From assembly GCF_005870085.1 (NCBI RefSeq), contig NZ_SZNM01000015.1, positions 1 through 64,000 on the forward strand: a stretch of DNA of 64,000 nt. Direction: 5' to 3'. The stretch comes from Aquibacillus sediminis. Lineage in GTDB: Bacteria; Bacillota; Bacilli; Bacillales; Amphibacillaceae. Under the pieces are notes generated by a model. It saw only the letters and a list, made by a program, of their open reading frames with translations, ran no database searches and had not been told where the DNA came from. The translations under genes were made by a program, and so were the position numbers. Positions 26,659 through 35,354 of the stretch are shown here, piece by piece (the stretch's first letter is position 1; every line of letters starts with the position of its first letter).

Positions 26659-27267
26659 TTACAAAAATTGCGGTAAATGATTTTTATACATTTCAACTGC
26701 ATCCGTATGCTCTTTTAATACAGTTAGTGTTTTTGGATGGGGCTTTGTGTAAATGGTTGGGTAGTCTTTCTCGTCCAATTTCTCTTGTATTGTAAAAGCT
26801 AATTTTTCTTCACTAATTGAAAATTGTGCATCAATTCCTTTTTTATTCCCGCGAGCATCCAACCTTATCCATTTATTAAGTGAGTTGAAATAAACAGCAT
26901 TCAAAGCATGAATACAATATCCCTTTTCTGGCGTATCAAACAACATCAATCGCTGATAACAGAAACCTGTTGGTATGCCCTGAGAACGCAATAACGCTGC
27001 CAATAAATTAGATTTGGCATAGCAAATTCCTTCTTGGTAAGCCAAAACATCTGATGCATCACAAGTTACACGCTGCCCCTGTATATCCCAAGAGTGAGAG
27101 ATTTCATCACGTACAAACTCAAAGGCTACTTTTGCTTTTTCAACCTCTGTTTGAGTTGGGCTAAAAAGCTCCTCAGCTTTCTCCTTAAGCTTTGAATTAG
27201 AGTAATTAACCTCATGTAGGTCAAGTAAATAATCTTCTAATCTGTCTGACTCACAAACCATTTGCAT
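26659..27267 (-). CDS. Transglutaminase-like protein
   Basis: The 202-residue protein has the papain-like triad of the transglutaminase-like superfamily: Cys in GICYAKSNLLAALLR (near 92), His in YCIHALNAVY (near 127) and Asp in WIRLDARGNK (near 146). Small bacterial members act as proteases or amidases; the substrate is unknown. The start at 27267 follows GGGGGAG; five more codons are open upstream. Confidence 0.82.
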   Translation of the reverse strand: MQMVCESDRLEDYLLDLHEVNYSNSKLKEKAEELFSPTQTEVEKAKVAFEFVRDEISHSWDIQGQRVTCDASDVLAYQEGICYAKSNLLAALLRSQGIPTGFCYQRLMLFDTPEKGYCIHALNAVYFNSLNKWIRLDARGNKKGIDAQFSISEEKLAFTIQEKLDEKDYPTIYTKPHPKTLTVLKEHTDAVEMYKNHLPQFL

Positions 27268-27340
27268 TCGAATCTCCCCCATAATATTCGTTATCGTGCA
27301 TGACCGCTGCTTAGGTAATTCACCCGGAAGCTTAACTATT

Positions 27341-27736
27341 TTATCTTTTATTCTCTGAGCCTTTAAACATATATCTAATTCCCTTACCAGCCAATGGTTT
27401 ACCTGAGTATCTTGGTATCACATGAAAATGTGAATGAAAAATATGCTGTCCTCCAACTTCACCGCAGTTCCAGCCAAGATTATATCCTTGAGGCTTATAT
27501 GTTTCATCTAAGTATTTTTTGACATCTTGAAGCAGGCTATATGTTGCATTCCACTCTTCAGTAGTTAAATCAAATGCAGTTTCCCTATGTTCTCTTGGTA
27601 CAATTAAGCCTGCTCCTTCAAGTTGGCCACCCTTTATTTGGGCTTGATCTAATTGCAAAAACATACAATACGCATTACTCATCATAACGCTTTGATTTGG
27701 TTCTAAACTTGGATTACAAAACACACAATCTTGCAT
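27341..27736 (-). CDS. HIT-family nucleotide hydrolase
   Basis: The 131-residue protein has CVFC and FCNPS at the start (zinc-like pair) and the catalytic triad HIFHSHFHVIPRYSG near residue 100, matching H-x-H-x-H. HIT enzymes hydrolyse dinucleoside polyphosphates or nucleotide phosphoramidates. RBS AAAGGGG precedes the ATG. Its gene end is duplicated at 21340-21440. Confidence 0.88.
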   Translation of the reverse strand: MQDCVFCNPSLEPNQSVMMSNAYCMFLQLDQAQIKGGQLEGAGLIVPREHRETAFDLTTEEWNATYSLLQDVKKYLDETYKPQGYNLGWNCGEVGGQHIFHSHFHVIPRYSGKPLAGKGIRYMFKGSENKR

Positions 27737-27760
27737 AACGAATCCCCTTTATTTCTCCAT

Positions 27761-28618
27761 CTAACTATTAGTTCTACAGATTTCCATATGACTTACCTTT
27801 GTAGGGTTATGAACTTGCAGCCATTTTTCTGACTCACTTATCATCCAATTCCCCATATCATCTAAAAAATCAATTATCTCATTTGCATTTGCTACTGGGT
27901 GAATAGCATATTGAAGTGCTTGTTTCATGTCAGGTTCCTTGTCTGGATAATATGAAGAAAATACCTCATACGCTGGGAATAAATCTCTTGTGTATTTATT
28001 TTCTTCCGCTATGACAAGTGCAAGCCCTGCTCTAACTATAATTTTCATAATCCAACCACAACAATCCAAAACGTCATCCATATCGTCATTTCCATCAAGG
28101 TCTTCTTTTGCTTGTTTAATTTGATTCTTTAGGTTAAAAAGATGTTCGTTACCAATCGTTTTATCTGCTTTATAATTAGGTAAATGACCGTTTAAATCCT
28201 CTCCATATACGCATACACTATGGGTCTTAATCATAAATGGAATGATTGAAAACGTACTGGTATCTAACATATCATCCATGTGATAGAAACTAAATTCCAC
28301 GCCATTTATACAGTTAAATCTTTTATTCAAATCTTGTTCAGCCTTACCTACCCATTTCAAATCTATATCATTCGGATCTTTCTTCGTAATGGCTATTGTA
28401 TCTAAGTCTGAAACACCTCTTATCCCCAATCCGCGAGGGATCGAACCCCTTACATATACGCTATGTAACTCTACTCCCAAATGGGTTTGATAATATTTTG
28501 TTACTTCGTCTATTACTTTGAGATATTCAGGATTAATTTTATTGAAACTTGAATCTTTTAGTATATATCCATTATCATCGGTTGGACAAAAACGCCCAAT
28601 GTTTTTAATAGTTGTCAA
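27761..28618 (-). CDS. Nucleotidyltransferase-domain protein
   Basis: About 285 residues. The polymerase-beta-type core is SVYVRGSIPRGLGIRGVSDL-D-T near residue 55, with the GS and DLD metal ligands, and a third Asp/Glu candidate in GVEFSFYHMDD. It resembles aminoglycoside-adenylyltransferase-like or MNT-type proteins that transfer AMP, with a helical C-terminal half. The likely start is TTG at 28618 behind GGGGAGAG; the frame opens further upstream. Its N-terminal part is duplicated at 25897-26134. Confidence 0.8.
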   Translation of the reverse strand: MTTIKNIGRFCPTDDNGYILKDSSFNKINPEYLKVIDEVTKYYQTHLGVELHSVYVRGSIPRGLGIRGVSDLDTIAITKKDPNDIDLKWVGKAEQDLNKRFNCINGVEFSFYHMDDMLDTSTFSIIPFMIKTHSVCVYGEDLNGHLPNYKADKTIGNEHLFNLKNQIKQAKEDLDGNDDMDDVLDCCGWIMKIIVRAGLALVIAEENKYTRDLFPAYEVFSSYYPDKEPDMKQALQYAIHPVANANEIIDFLDDMGNWMISESEKWLQVHNPTKVSHMEICRTNS

Positions 28619-28648
28619 CGTCTCTCCCCTTTGTTGAAGAACCACCTT

Positions 28649-29149
28649 CTAAAGATAGAAAACCATATGCTCTTCATCATAATATGTATCACCAAACTTT
28701 AATGCTCTTTTCTCATGTCCAAATATCTCAAAACCTATGGAAGCATATAGCCTTTTAGCTGGATCATTAGTTGTGACAACCGTTAAATAGAGTTGCTCTA
28801 TATCTTCTAAACTAACTGCCTTTTGAATTGCTTTTGTTATTAATGCCTTTCCTATTCCTTCCCCTCGTTTTTCTGGACGAACATACATCGCTACCATATT
28901 CGCTCGATGCCTTAGTTTAATCAATTGCTCCTTAACCAACGTAATAACTCCCACAAGTTGATCATCTTCAAATGCACCAAAGGTAAATGCATTTTTTGGT
29001 GCTTCAAACCTATTTTGGTATTTTTCTACTGGTTGGTCTCTCTCCTCTTCATAACTAGATGCAAATGCATCTGGGCTATTTTGCAATGCTTCAAGTCTTA
29101 TAGCAAGGTATTTTTCAGCGTCTTTAGAATCTAATTGTCTTATATCCAT
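28649..29149 (-). CDS. GNAT-family N-acetyltransferase
   Basis: 166 residues with motif A MVAMYVRPEKRGEGIGKALI near 90, and TNDPAKRLYASIGFEIFGHE near 133. Protein or small-amine acetylation; the substrate is unknown. RBS GAGAG precedes the ATG. It probably shares an operon with the nucleotidyltransferase, HIT and transglutaminase genes downstream (gaps 25-75 bp). Confidence 0.87.
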   Translation of the reverse strand: MDIRQLDSKDAEKYLAIRLEALQNSPDAFASSYEEERDQPVEKYQNRFEAPKNAFTFGAFEDDQLVGVITLVKEQLIKLRHRANMVAMYVRPEKRGEGIGKALITKAIQKAVSLEDIEQLYLTVVTTNDPAKRLYASIGFEIFGHEKRALKFGDTYYDEEHMVFYL

Positions 29150-29307
29150 TTTTGGTTCTCTCCTAATTTAATTGGACTACTATCATTTTAAATTAAATTG
29201 ATAAAGCTTGTTAAACTGCCACTTTACTTTAGATACATTTTCACAATTTGATCTTATCACAGTATTCCAATAATTTTATATGAAAAAAGAATCTCCGTGT
29301 TTTGACG

Positions 29308-29352
29308 AGTCAGGTACTCCGCTTGGACATGCGTCCATATGGAGTACTTAAT
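29308..29352. repeat. Family-A palindrome, copy 7
   Basis: AGTCAGGTACTCCGCTTGGA, CATGCGTCCATATGGAGTAC, TT. Arms GGTACTCC / GGAGTAC pair; the inner stem is TGGACA / CGTCCA. Confidence 0.75.
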
Positions 29353-29372
29353 TCCTTATTCATTGCACATCA

Positions 29373-29563
29373 CGGACATCTATTCCTCTATTTCACTAAT
29401 TTAGTCCCGTTTTCCTAGCAAATCATACAAATAAGGCACTAAATGTCAGACAACCACTCAAAAATAGCGATATTTAGGAAAATAAGGTACTAGATGTCCG
29501 CCAATAAAAACGTTTCGCCAACAGATGACGAACCTGCTACAAAAACGGGTGGTAACAGGCAAA
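29373..29563 (+). repeat. Family-D direct repeat, upstream copy
   Basis: About 190 bp, near-identical and in the same orientation to 35355-35546. It opens CGGACATCTATTCCTCTATT, holds GTTTTCCTAGCAAATCATAC and AAATAAGGCACTAAATGTC, and ends GGGTGGTAACAGGC. Internal inverted parts (CGGACAT / ATGTCCG) suggest a mobile palindrome chain. Confidence 0.85.
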
Positions 29564-29722
29564 GAATTTGAAAAAAACACCTCATTCTTTTCCCCTTATC
29601 CGCACAATTAGACTACTTTAAGAATAAGAACCCATCCCATGTTCATAATAACAACTACTAGTTTTCCACTTGATTACAACTTATGTTGACCATCTCACTA
29701 CATCTAACGTGGAGGTACAGAA

Positions 29723-30238
29723 TTGAAGAAAAAATTACTAACGTTTATGTTAACGCTGGGACTATGGGTTGTTTTTGCAGGCCGTATGAATATTCAAGTC
29801 ATGATGTTTGGGACAATCATTTGTTCTATTTTATCGCATTTGTTGGCAAATAGTGTGTTTAGATTTGTACACCTGAATGGTGGACCGAAACAAATTGTTA
29901 TAAAAATAACTTACATGTTCTTCGTGTTCAGTGCTTTTCTATATGATGTATTTTTATCTGCAGTCAAAGTATCTAGACAGGCTTTTGCATGGAACCCTTC
30001 CTTTTCTCCGCGAATCGTTAAACTAAAAACAAGTGATGAAAATTCAAGTGATATTGGAATTTTTGCTCATTTCCTTACATGCACTCAAGGTGCATTGGCT
30101 CTGGATTTCGACCCTTTACATAAAAACTATGTCATTCACTGGATCGATGTTGACAGTGACGCTGAAGCAGAAACAAGGAAAGCACTGATCCGTAAACAAG
30201 AGCATTTGGTTGCGAAAATATTTCATAGTGAAGGGTGA
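29723..30238 (+). CDS. mrpE: Mrp antiporter subunit E (MnhE/MbhA-like)
   Basis: The 171-residue protein has two or three N-terminal membrane helices (KKKLLTFMLTLGLWVVFAG), followed by the cytoplasmic MnhE domain with TCTQGALALDFDP near residue 115. It starts at TTG behind GGAGGTACAGAA. It is the first gene of an eight-gene operon encoding a Na+/H+-type antiporter module in the cytoplasmic membrane. Subunit E is needed for assembly. Confidence 0.88.
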   Translation: MKKKLLTFMLTLGLWVVFAGRMNIQVMMFGTIICSILSHLLANSVFRFVHLNGGPKQIVIKITYMFFVFSAFLYDVFLSAVKVSRQAFAWNPSFSPRIVKLKTSDENSSDIGIFAHFLTCTQGALALDFDPLHKNYVIHWIDVDSDAEAETRKALIRKQEHLVAKIFHSEG

Positions 30239-30507
30239 TGGTAGTGCTTTATGTCATACTAGCAATTGTCCTATCTGCTTGTTTAACGTTTTATAGGGTT
30301 ATGAAAGGTCCCAGTGTATCTGACCGAATCGTTGCGATGCATGCAATCGGTGTCATGTTTTTATTAGTTTTAGTGTTATTAAGTTATTTTTTTGCCAGAA
30401 AAATCTTTATTGATGTGGCATTAGTTTATGGGGTTTTCTTATTTGTAGATATAGTCATAATGGCTAAATATTTAAGAAAACCTGAGCAAGGAGGCGTTCG
30501 TGATTGA
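30238..30507 (+). CDS. mrpF: Mrp antiporter subunit F
   Basis: The 89-residue protein has three helices with the conserved loop YRVMKGPSVSDRIVAMHAIG near residue 21 (the G-P-s-x-x-D-R-i-v-a motif of MrpF/PhaF). Its ATG overlaps the stop of the E gene (TGATG), which indicates coupled translation. Confidence 0.88.
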   Translation: MVVLYVILAIVLSACLTFYRVMKGPSVSDRIVAMHAIGVMFLLVLVLLSYFFARKIFIDVALVYGVFLFVDIVIMAKYLRKPEQGGVRD

Positions 30508-30829
30508 TTTTCTTCCTATTTTAAGACAAATCGTTGTTTATGTATTTTTCCTAACAGGTAGTTATTTTTTGTTAAGTACTGCTGTAGGTATGATCCGTTT
30601 TCCTGATTTGTACACTCGATTGCATGCTAGCGCTAAATGTCTGATGGCCGGAGGTATTTCCATTTTAATGGGATGTATCGTTCTAGAAGGAATTGGGTTT
30701 GTTTCTTTAAAGCTTATTATACTGTTGCTGTTTTTATTAATCACGAACCCGATTGCAAATCATGTCATTGCCTGTTTGGATCATTCTAACACAATGACAC
30801 CCAACCCAATTTCCAAAAATCGATCATGA
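30500..30829 (+). CDS. mrpG: Mrp antiporter subunit G
   Basis: The 109-residue protein has three helices and the MnhG signature AVGMIRFPDLYTRLHASAKC near residue 28. It starts at GTG behind AAGGAGG and overlaps the F gene by 8 bp. Confidence 0.88.
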   Translation: MIDFLPILRQIVVYVFFLTGSYFLLSTAVGMIRFPDLYTRLHASAKCLMAGGISILMGCIVLEGIGFVSLKLIILLLFLLITNPIANHVIACLDHSNTMTPNPISKNRS

Positions 30830-30850
30830 AGCATGATGGGAGGTAAAGTC

Positions 30851-31096
30851 GTGATGGATATGATCGTTACGCTGTTAATGATCTTTTTACTGGTTACCGC
30901 ATTTTTTATGGTATTTACGAAACAGACAGCAAACGCAGTGATTGCATTCCCTATATTCGGTTCTATTCTAGTCGTTCTGTTTGTCATTTTCCAGGCCCCA
31001 AGTGTTGCGATGGCTGAAGCAGTCATTACCGCTGGCTTAGCTACTGGTTTCTTTGTTATTACTTTCAATAAAACGAAGGATAGCAGAAAGGAGTAG
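30851..31096 (+). CDS. MbhD-like subunit (DUF4040), separate from MrpA
   Basis: The 81-residue protein has three helices (AFFMVFTKQTANAVIAFPIF; SVAMAEAVITAGLATGFFVI). The SVAMAEA-type block matches the MbhD/DUF4040 segment that is normally part of the C-terminal end of the large MrpA. Here it is its own gene, as in archaeal Mrp and membrane-bound hydrogenase operons. GTG start at 30851 behind GGAGG; ATG 30854 is an alternative. Confidence 0.78.
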   Translation: MMDMIVTLLMIFLLVTAFFMVFTKQTANAVIAFPIFGSILVVLFVIFQAPSVAMAEAVITAGLATGFFVITFNKTKDSRKE

Positions 31097-31106
31097 AACG
31101 AATGAA

Positions 31107-31811
31107 ATGGTGAAAAAACTCTATAAACTAGGGCTTGTTGTATCGCTAGGTATGTTCTTATTCGTGTTATTTTCTGACATACATAATCTTGATCGCACTA
31201 GTAAAAACTATTTATCAGAGCACTATATTTCGGAAGGGGTACAAGAAACCGGGGCAATAAATTTAGTCACCTCTGTCCTATATGATTACCGCGCTTTTGA
31301 TACATTGGGTGAGGCAACTGTCCTTTTAACAGCTGCTACTATTTTAGCTTTTCTAGTTCCCGTAACCAAAGCGGACATGCTAGGTACTACATTTACAATC
31401 ATTGTATATCAAGCGACCAAATATCTGATTCCCTTTATAGCAGTATTAGGCGTATATGTAATCATGTTTGGTCATCTAAGCCCTGGCGGAGGTTTTGTTG
31501 GAGGAGTCGTGATGGCGCTCATTCCAATTCTATTGTCATTAACCTATGGAATTGATTTTTCCGAATATAAACTCACACCTAACACCAAAAAGGTAGTAGA
31601 AGATATCGGAGCGATCGGCTTTATTTTACTAGGATTACTAGCCGTATTAACTGGAAACAATTTTCTCGCCAACGGACAAGCAGGTTTTCCCTTAGGAAAT
31701 GCCGGAGAATTGATCAGTGCCGGGTTAATCCCTTACTTAAATGTCATGATTGGTATAAAAGTAGGAGCTGGTCTTGCCATCATTTTTAATAGTTTGATGA
31801 AGGAGCAATAA
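31107..31811 (+). CDS. mrpB: MbhE-MrpB fusion subunit
   Basis: The 234-residue protein joins an MbhE-like domain to an MnhB domain. The N-terminal part (about 1-95) has a helix, a loop with SEGVQETGAINLVTSVLYDY and DTLGEATVLLTAA, which is the MrpA-tail/MbhE signature. The MnhB domain (about 100-230) has FGHLSPGGGFVGGVVMA and GAGLAIIFNSL. The gene overlaps the preceding frame's end only loosely; the ATG at 31107 is preceded by GGAG at a long distance. Confidence 0.82.
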   Translation: MVKKLYKLGLVVSLGMFLFVLFSDIHNLDRTSKNYLSEHYISEGVQETGAINLVTSVLYDYRAFDTLGEATVLLTAATILAFLVPVTKADMLGTTFTIIVYQATKYLIPFIAVLGVYVIMFGHLSPGGGFVGGVVMALIPILLSLTYGIDFSEYKLTPNTKKVVEDIGAIGFILLGLLAVLTGNNFLANGQAGFPLGNAGELISAGLIPYLNVMIGIKVGAGLAIIFNSLMKEQ

Positions 31812-31813
31812 TA

Positions 31814-32149
31814 GTGGAACTACCATTTGTTGTCGTGACTATTTTGTTTTGTCTGGGAATTTATACGATTATCACCCAAAAAAATCTAATAAAAATCGTG
31901 CTTGGATTTACGATCGTAGAATCTTCCTTGATTTTAATATTCGTCCTGGTTAGTTATCAACCAGGTGGGACTGCCCCTATTTTAGACAAAGCCTATCACC
32001 TAGTCGTCGATCCGATCCCGCAGGCACTAGCCTTAACCTCCATTGTTATTGGGGGAAGTGTGACGGCCGTCATGCTAGCATTGGTGATAAAAATACAGAA
32101 AAGATATAGAACGTTAAACGTGGATAAGCTTCGAAAATTGAAAGGATAA
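31814..32149 (+). CDS. mrpC: Mrp antiporter subunit C
   Basis: The 111-residue, three-helix protein is NuoK-like: IYTIITQKNLIKIVLGFTIV near 20, then DPIPQALALTSIVIGGSVTA near 76, the conserved P-Q-A-L-x-L-T-x-I-V-I motif. It starts at GTG, 2 bp after the B gene stop. Confidence 0.9.
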   Translation: MELPFVVVTILFCLGIYTIITQKNLIKIVLGFTIVESSLILIFVLVSYQPGGTAPILDKAYHLVVDPIPQALALTSIVIGGSVTAVMLALVIKIQKRYRTLNVDKLRKLKG

Positions 32150-32168
32150 TTTTTTGGGGAGGATCATA

Positions 32169-33638
32169 ATGCAAGCGGCTATCTGGTTGATCATCTTACC
32201 TTTATTAACCGCATTTTTTATTGGCATTTCTAAAGTGTTCTATTCGTATAAGCTTTTATTTCCTTTAGTAACCGGTAGTGCAATCCTTTATCTTTACTTA
32301 TTAATTTCTGTTATCGATCATAGTTATCCTCCAAAAGTATACAGTGTTGGGGATTGGGGACTATTGGGAATTAATATAATGGTAGACCCTTTTTCTGGCC
32401 TATTATTGTTAATGATTGCACTGTTATTTTTACCTGTTATTGTTTTTTCCTTGAAATATATCACATTTCATACACATAACTATTTCATTCTTACATACAT
32501 CATGACAGCCGGCATTGCAGGTATGGTGCTTACTGCTGATTTATTCAATCTTTATGTATTTTTGGAAGTGAGCTCTCTCAGTTCTTGCGCTTTAGTAGCG
32601 TTAAAGAAGACGAATAAAGCAATAGAAGGTACGTTTAAGTATTTGGTCATGTCTACATTAGGGAGCTTTTTTATTTTACTGGCTACGATCTTAACTTACG
32701 ATTTAACTGGAACGCTAAATATGGCCGAGATTTCCGTAGCATTTCAAGACATCCCTTTTCAGATAAAAAGTATTCTGATGGCCTTTTTTATTTTTGGTTA
32801 TGCTATCAAGATCGGGTTAATTCCTTTGCATGCTTGGCTTCCTGATTCTTATGAAGAATCCCCTATCCCTTATAACGTTTTATCTTCAGGATTGGTGATG
32901 AAATCTGCTGTATATGCATTAATAAGAGTATTGTATATTCTGTTTGGATTTGATTTTCTAGATGAAACTGGCATGTTACAAATCGGTGTTGTCTGGGGAG
33001 TCGTTACGTTTTTGATTGCGCATCTTTTAGCCTTTCAGCAATCCAATGTCATCCGGCTTCTTGCCTATTCCAGTATTGCCCAGATCGCCTATATTACAAT
33101 CGGATTATTTGTCGGCACGGAAAGAGGATTAATCGGCGGCAATTTCCATATTTTAAATCACGCCATCATGAAAGGGACGTTATTTTTCGTTATCGCAATT
33201 TTTCATTATAGTTTAACCGCTGTTGATATAAAAGATCTCAAAGGACTTGGGTTTAGATTTCCGCTCCTTTCCTTTACTTTTGTGGTTGCTTCCCTTGCAA
33301 TCGTTGGCCTACCTCCCTTCAATGGATTTATTAGTAAATGGCTCATTGTCGAAGCGGCTCTGGATGCTGGCTTTATTTATGCTGCCTTCTCTATTCTAGT
33401 GGGAACGTTCTTATCTTTAACGTATTATTTAAAAGTCATCGTTACCTTATATACAAAAACCGACAAAACAATAGAAATGAAAGAACCAGGTTTAGCGTTA
33501 AAATTACCAACGATATTTCTTGGCAGTTTATGTATTGTATTTGGTATAGCACCTTCTTTACCTTTAAGCCTCATTGATAAAATTCCGACATTTTTGCTAG
33601 ATCATGAGGAATACATAAGCATATTACTAGGAGGTTGA
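32169..33638 (+). CDS. mrpD: Mrp antiporter subunit D (NuoM/N-like)
   Basis: 489 residues with about 14 helices and the proton-channel core of complex I antiporter-like subunits: YVFLEVSSLSSCALVALKKT near 125 (key Glu) and FKYLVMSTLGSFFILL. KIGLIPLHAWLPDSYEESPI (conserved Lys) lies near 218 and ILNHAIMKGTLFFV near 330. It starts at ATG 32169 behind GGGGAGG. It carries H+ and probably Na+ movement. Confidence 0.9.
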   Translation: MQAAIWLIILPLLTAFFIGISKVFYSYKLLFPLVTGSAILYLYLLISVIDHSYPPKVYSVGDWGLLGINIMVDPFSGLLLLMIALLFLPVIVFSLKYITFHTHNYFILTYIMTAGIAGMVLTADLFNLYVFLEVSSLSSCALVALKKTNKAIEGTFKYLVMSTLGSFFILLATILTYDLTGTLNMAEISVAFQDIPFQIKSILMAFFIFGYAIKIGLIPLHAWLPDSYEESPIPYNVLSSGLVMKSAVYALIRVLYILFGFDFLDETGMLQIGVVWGVVTFLIAHLLAFQQSNVIRLLAYSSIAQIAYITIGLFVGTERGLIGGNFHILNHAIMKGTLFFVIAIFHYSLTAVDIKDLKGLGFRFPLLSFTFVVASLAIVGLPPFNGFISKWLIVEAALDAGFIYAAFSILVGTFLSLTYYLKVIVTLYTKTDKTIEMKEPGLALKLPTIFLGSLCIVFGIAPSLPLSLIDKIPTFLLDHEEYISILLGG

Positions 33639-33640
33639 AC

Positions 33641-35197
33641 ATGATTACTCCAGGTCTCTTCTATTTAATAGGTGCTTTACTCTTGCTTTTGCCCATTAGG
33701 GAAAAAATGACATACATACTAGCTATCCTTATGACGACAGCAGCCCTCATGATGACGTTCTATTTGGTACCTGGTGATCGTGTCCAACTGGAGTTCCTCA
33801 ACTATACGCTAACTCCTGTTAAAGTCGATCGTATTAGTAAATTAACTGGATTAATTTTCACTTTCGGCGGCCTGGGTTCTGTCATCTACTGCTTTCGTAT
33901 ATGCTCTCGGGCTAATTTAAGGCTCATATTTATATTTATTGGTAGTGCCTTGACCGTGGCTTTTTCTGGTGATCTGTTTACACTCTATGTATTTTGGGAG
34001 TTAATGACCATCAGTTCCTCTTTTCTAATTATCATGGCAAGTGATGGAACAAAGAAAACGGGATACTACTACTTTCTCATCCAAGTGGCGGGAGGGTTAA
34101 GTGCATTATGGGGGGTATTTTTACAGTATGCGGCTACAGGTGATTTAGCTTTGAAAACGATCGAGGCTGGCATTCCTTTTTTTATGATTGCGGTCGCAAT
34201 TAAGCTAGCCTTTGTCGGATTCCATACTTGGCTGCCATTGGCTTACGGCAAAGCTCCTTTCTATGTTGCCGTCGTTTTGTCCATCTATACAACAAAAGTA
34301 GGCGTTTATGTCATGAGCCGTCTCCTGCCCGGGATCGATATTTTGGCATATGCTGGGCTTTTTTCCGCTTTGTTTGGTATTGGAATGGCCCTCCTGCAGA
34401 CCCAGGTTCGCAGGTTCTTGAGCTATTCGATCATCATCCAAGTTGGGTATATGATTATTGGGATTAGTATGGGGACTGTAGCAGGAATAACAGGAGCGAT
34501 GTTTCACCTGGTCAATCACATCTTGTACAAAACGGTCTTATTTATGGCCGTAGGAGTTGTCGTCTATACCACAGGGAAAGATGATTTTGAAAACTTAGGG
34601 ATCATGGGCAGAAAACTTCCCGTCACTTCAATCGCAACATTGGTAGCTTTTTTGGGGATAGCTGGTGTTCCTTTTTTTAATGGCTATATGAGCAAAGCCA
34701 TTATTAAAGACGCAGTAAACGAGCCATTATTAACCTGGGGGCTGAACCTGATGAGTTTCGGGACTTGTCTGCTTTTTTTAAAATTTATTTATTATGCTTT
34801 TTTGAAGAAAAGTACGATTAGCCTCGATAAACAACCAGCCCTCAGCATGCAGGTAGGAATGGGACTGTTAACGGTTATGATGCTGGTGATTGGTATTCAT
34901 CCCGTCTGGTTAGAAAGTGTAACTAATATGGATGTAGCGATTCATTATTTTGATAAAAAACATCTAGTAAGTGGGATTCAGCCATTTCTATGGTCGATTG
35001 CTATATTTATTTTAATTAAGAAATATGTAGTGAAGAACTATGAAGCACCCCTGCCTTATGATCTTTACCGTCAAATAGCTAAACAAGTTGTAACTACAGG
35101 CTATCAGTTAAGTAACTATCATGACGGAAAATTAACTAAATATCTGTTATGGACAACGAGCACGTTAATCATTCTGTTGGCATTGTTATTGTTTTAA
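33641..35197 (+). CDS. Second MrpD/MrpA-like large subunit
   Basis: 518 residues and about 14-15 helices, homologous to MrpD and to the NuoL-like part of MrpA: YVFWELMTISSSFLIIMASD near 115, KLAFVGFHTWLPLAYGKAPF near 185 and HLVNHILYKTVLFMAVGV near 285. It replaces the missing full-length MrpA (about 800 residues) together with the two small MbhD/MbhE-like parts. It starts at ATG 33641, 2 bp past the D gene stop, behind GGAGG. Last gene of the operon. Confidence 0.85.
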   Translation: MITPGLFYLIGALLLLLPIREKMTYILAILMTTAALMMTFYLVPGDRVQLEFLNYTLTPVKVDRISKLTGLIFTFGGLGSVIYCFRICSRANLRLIFIFIGSALTVAFSGDLFTLYVFWELMTISSSFLIIMASDGTKKTGYYYFLIQVAGGLSALWGVFLQYAATGDLALKTIEAGIPFFMIAVAIKLAFVGFHTWLPLAYGKAPFYVAVVLSIYTTKVGVYVMSRLLPGIDILAYAGLFSALFGIGMALLQTQVRRFLSYSIIIQVGYMIIGISMGTVAGITGAMFHLVNHILYKTVLFMAVGVVVYTTGKDDFENLGIMGRKLPVTSIATLVAFLGIAGVPFFNGYMSKAIIKDAVNEPLLTWGLNLMSFGTCLLFLKFIYYAFLKKSTISLDKQPALSMQVGMGLLTVMMLVIGIHPVWLESVTNMDVAIHYFDKKHLVSGIQPFLWSIAIFILIKKYVVKNYEAPLPYDLYRQIAKQVVTTGYQLSNYHDGKLTKYLLWTTSTLIILLALLLF

Positions 35198-35218
35198 GAA
35201 TGGTGTCATATCCTATTG

Positions 35219-35262
35219 GGGTCAGGCCTTCCTCGTGGTCAGTTAGGGCAAGGTGCTTATTT
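35219..35262. repeat. Family-A palindrome, copy 8 (worn)
   Basis: GGGTCAGGCCTTCCTCGTGG, TCAGTTAGGGCAAGGTGCTT. Only the left arm and the CGTGG core are clear. It lies 20 bp behind the last operon gene. A block AGCGGGGAGTGACAGGCACT follows at 35285. Confidence 0.5.
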
Positions 35263-35354
35263 GTGCACCGTCTAGCGGGGAGTGACATAGCGGGGAGTGA
35301 CAGGCACTGCAATTGAGTGGAGCGGACATTTATTTATGGATTTTTAGGAGTTTG

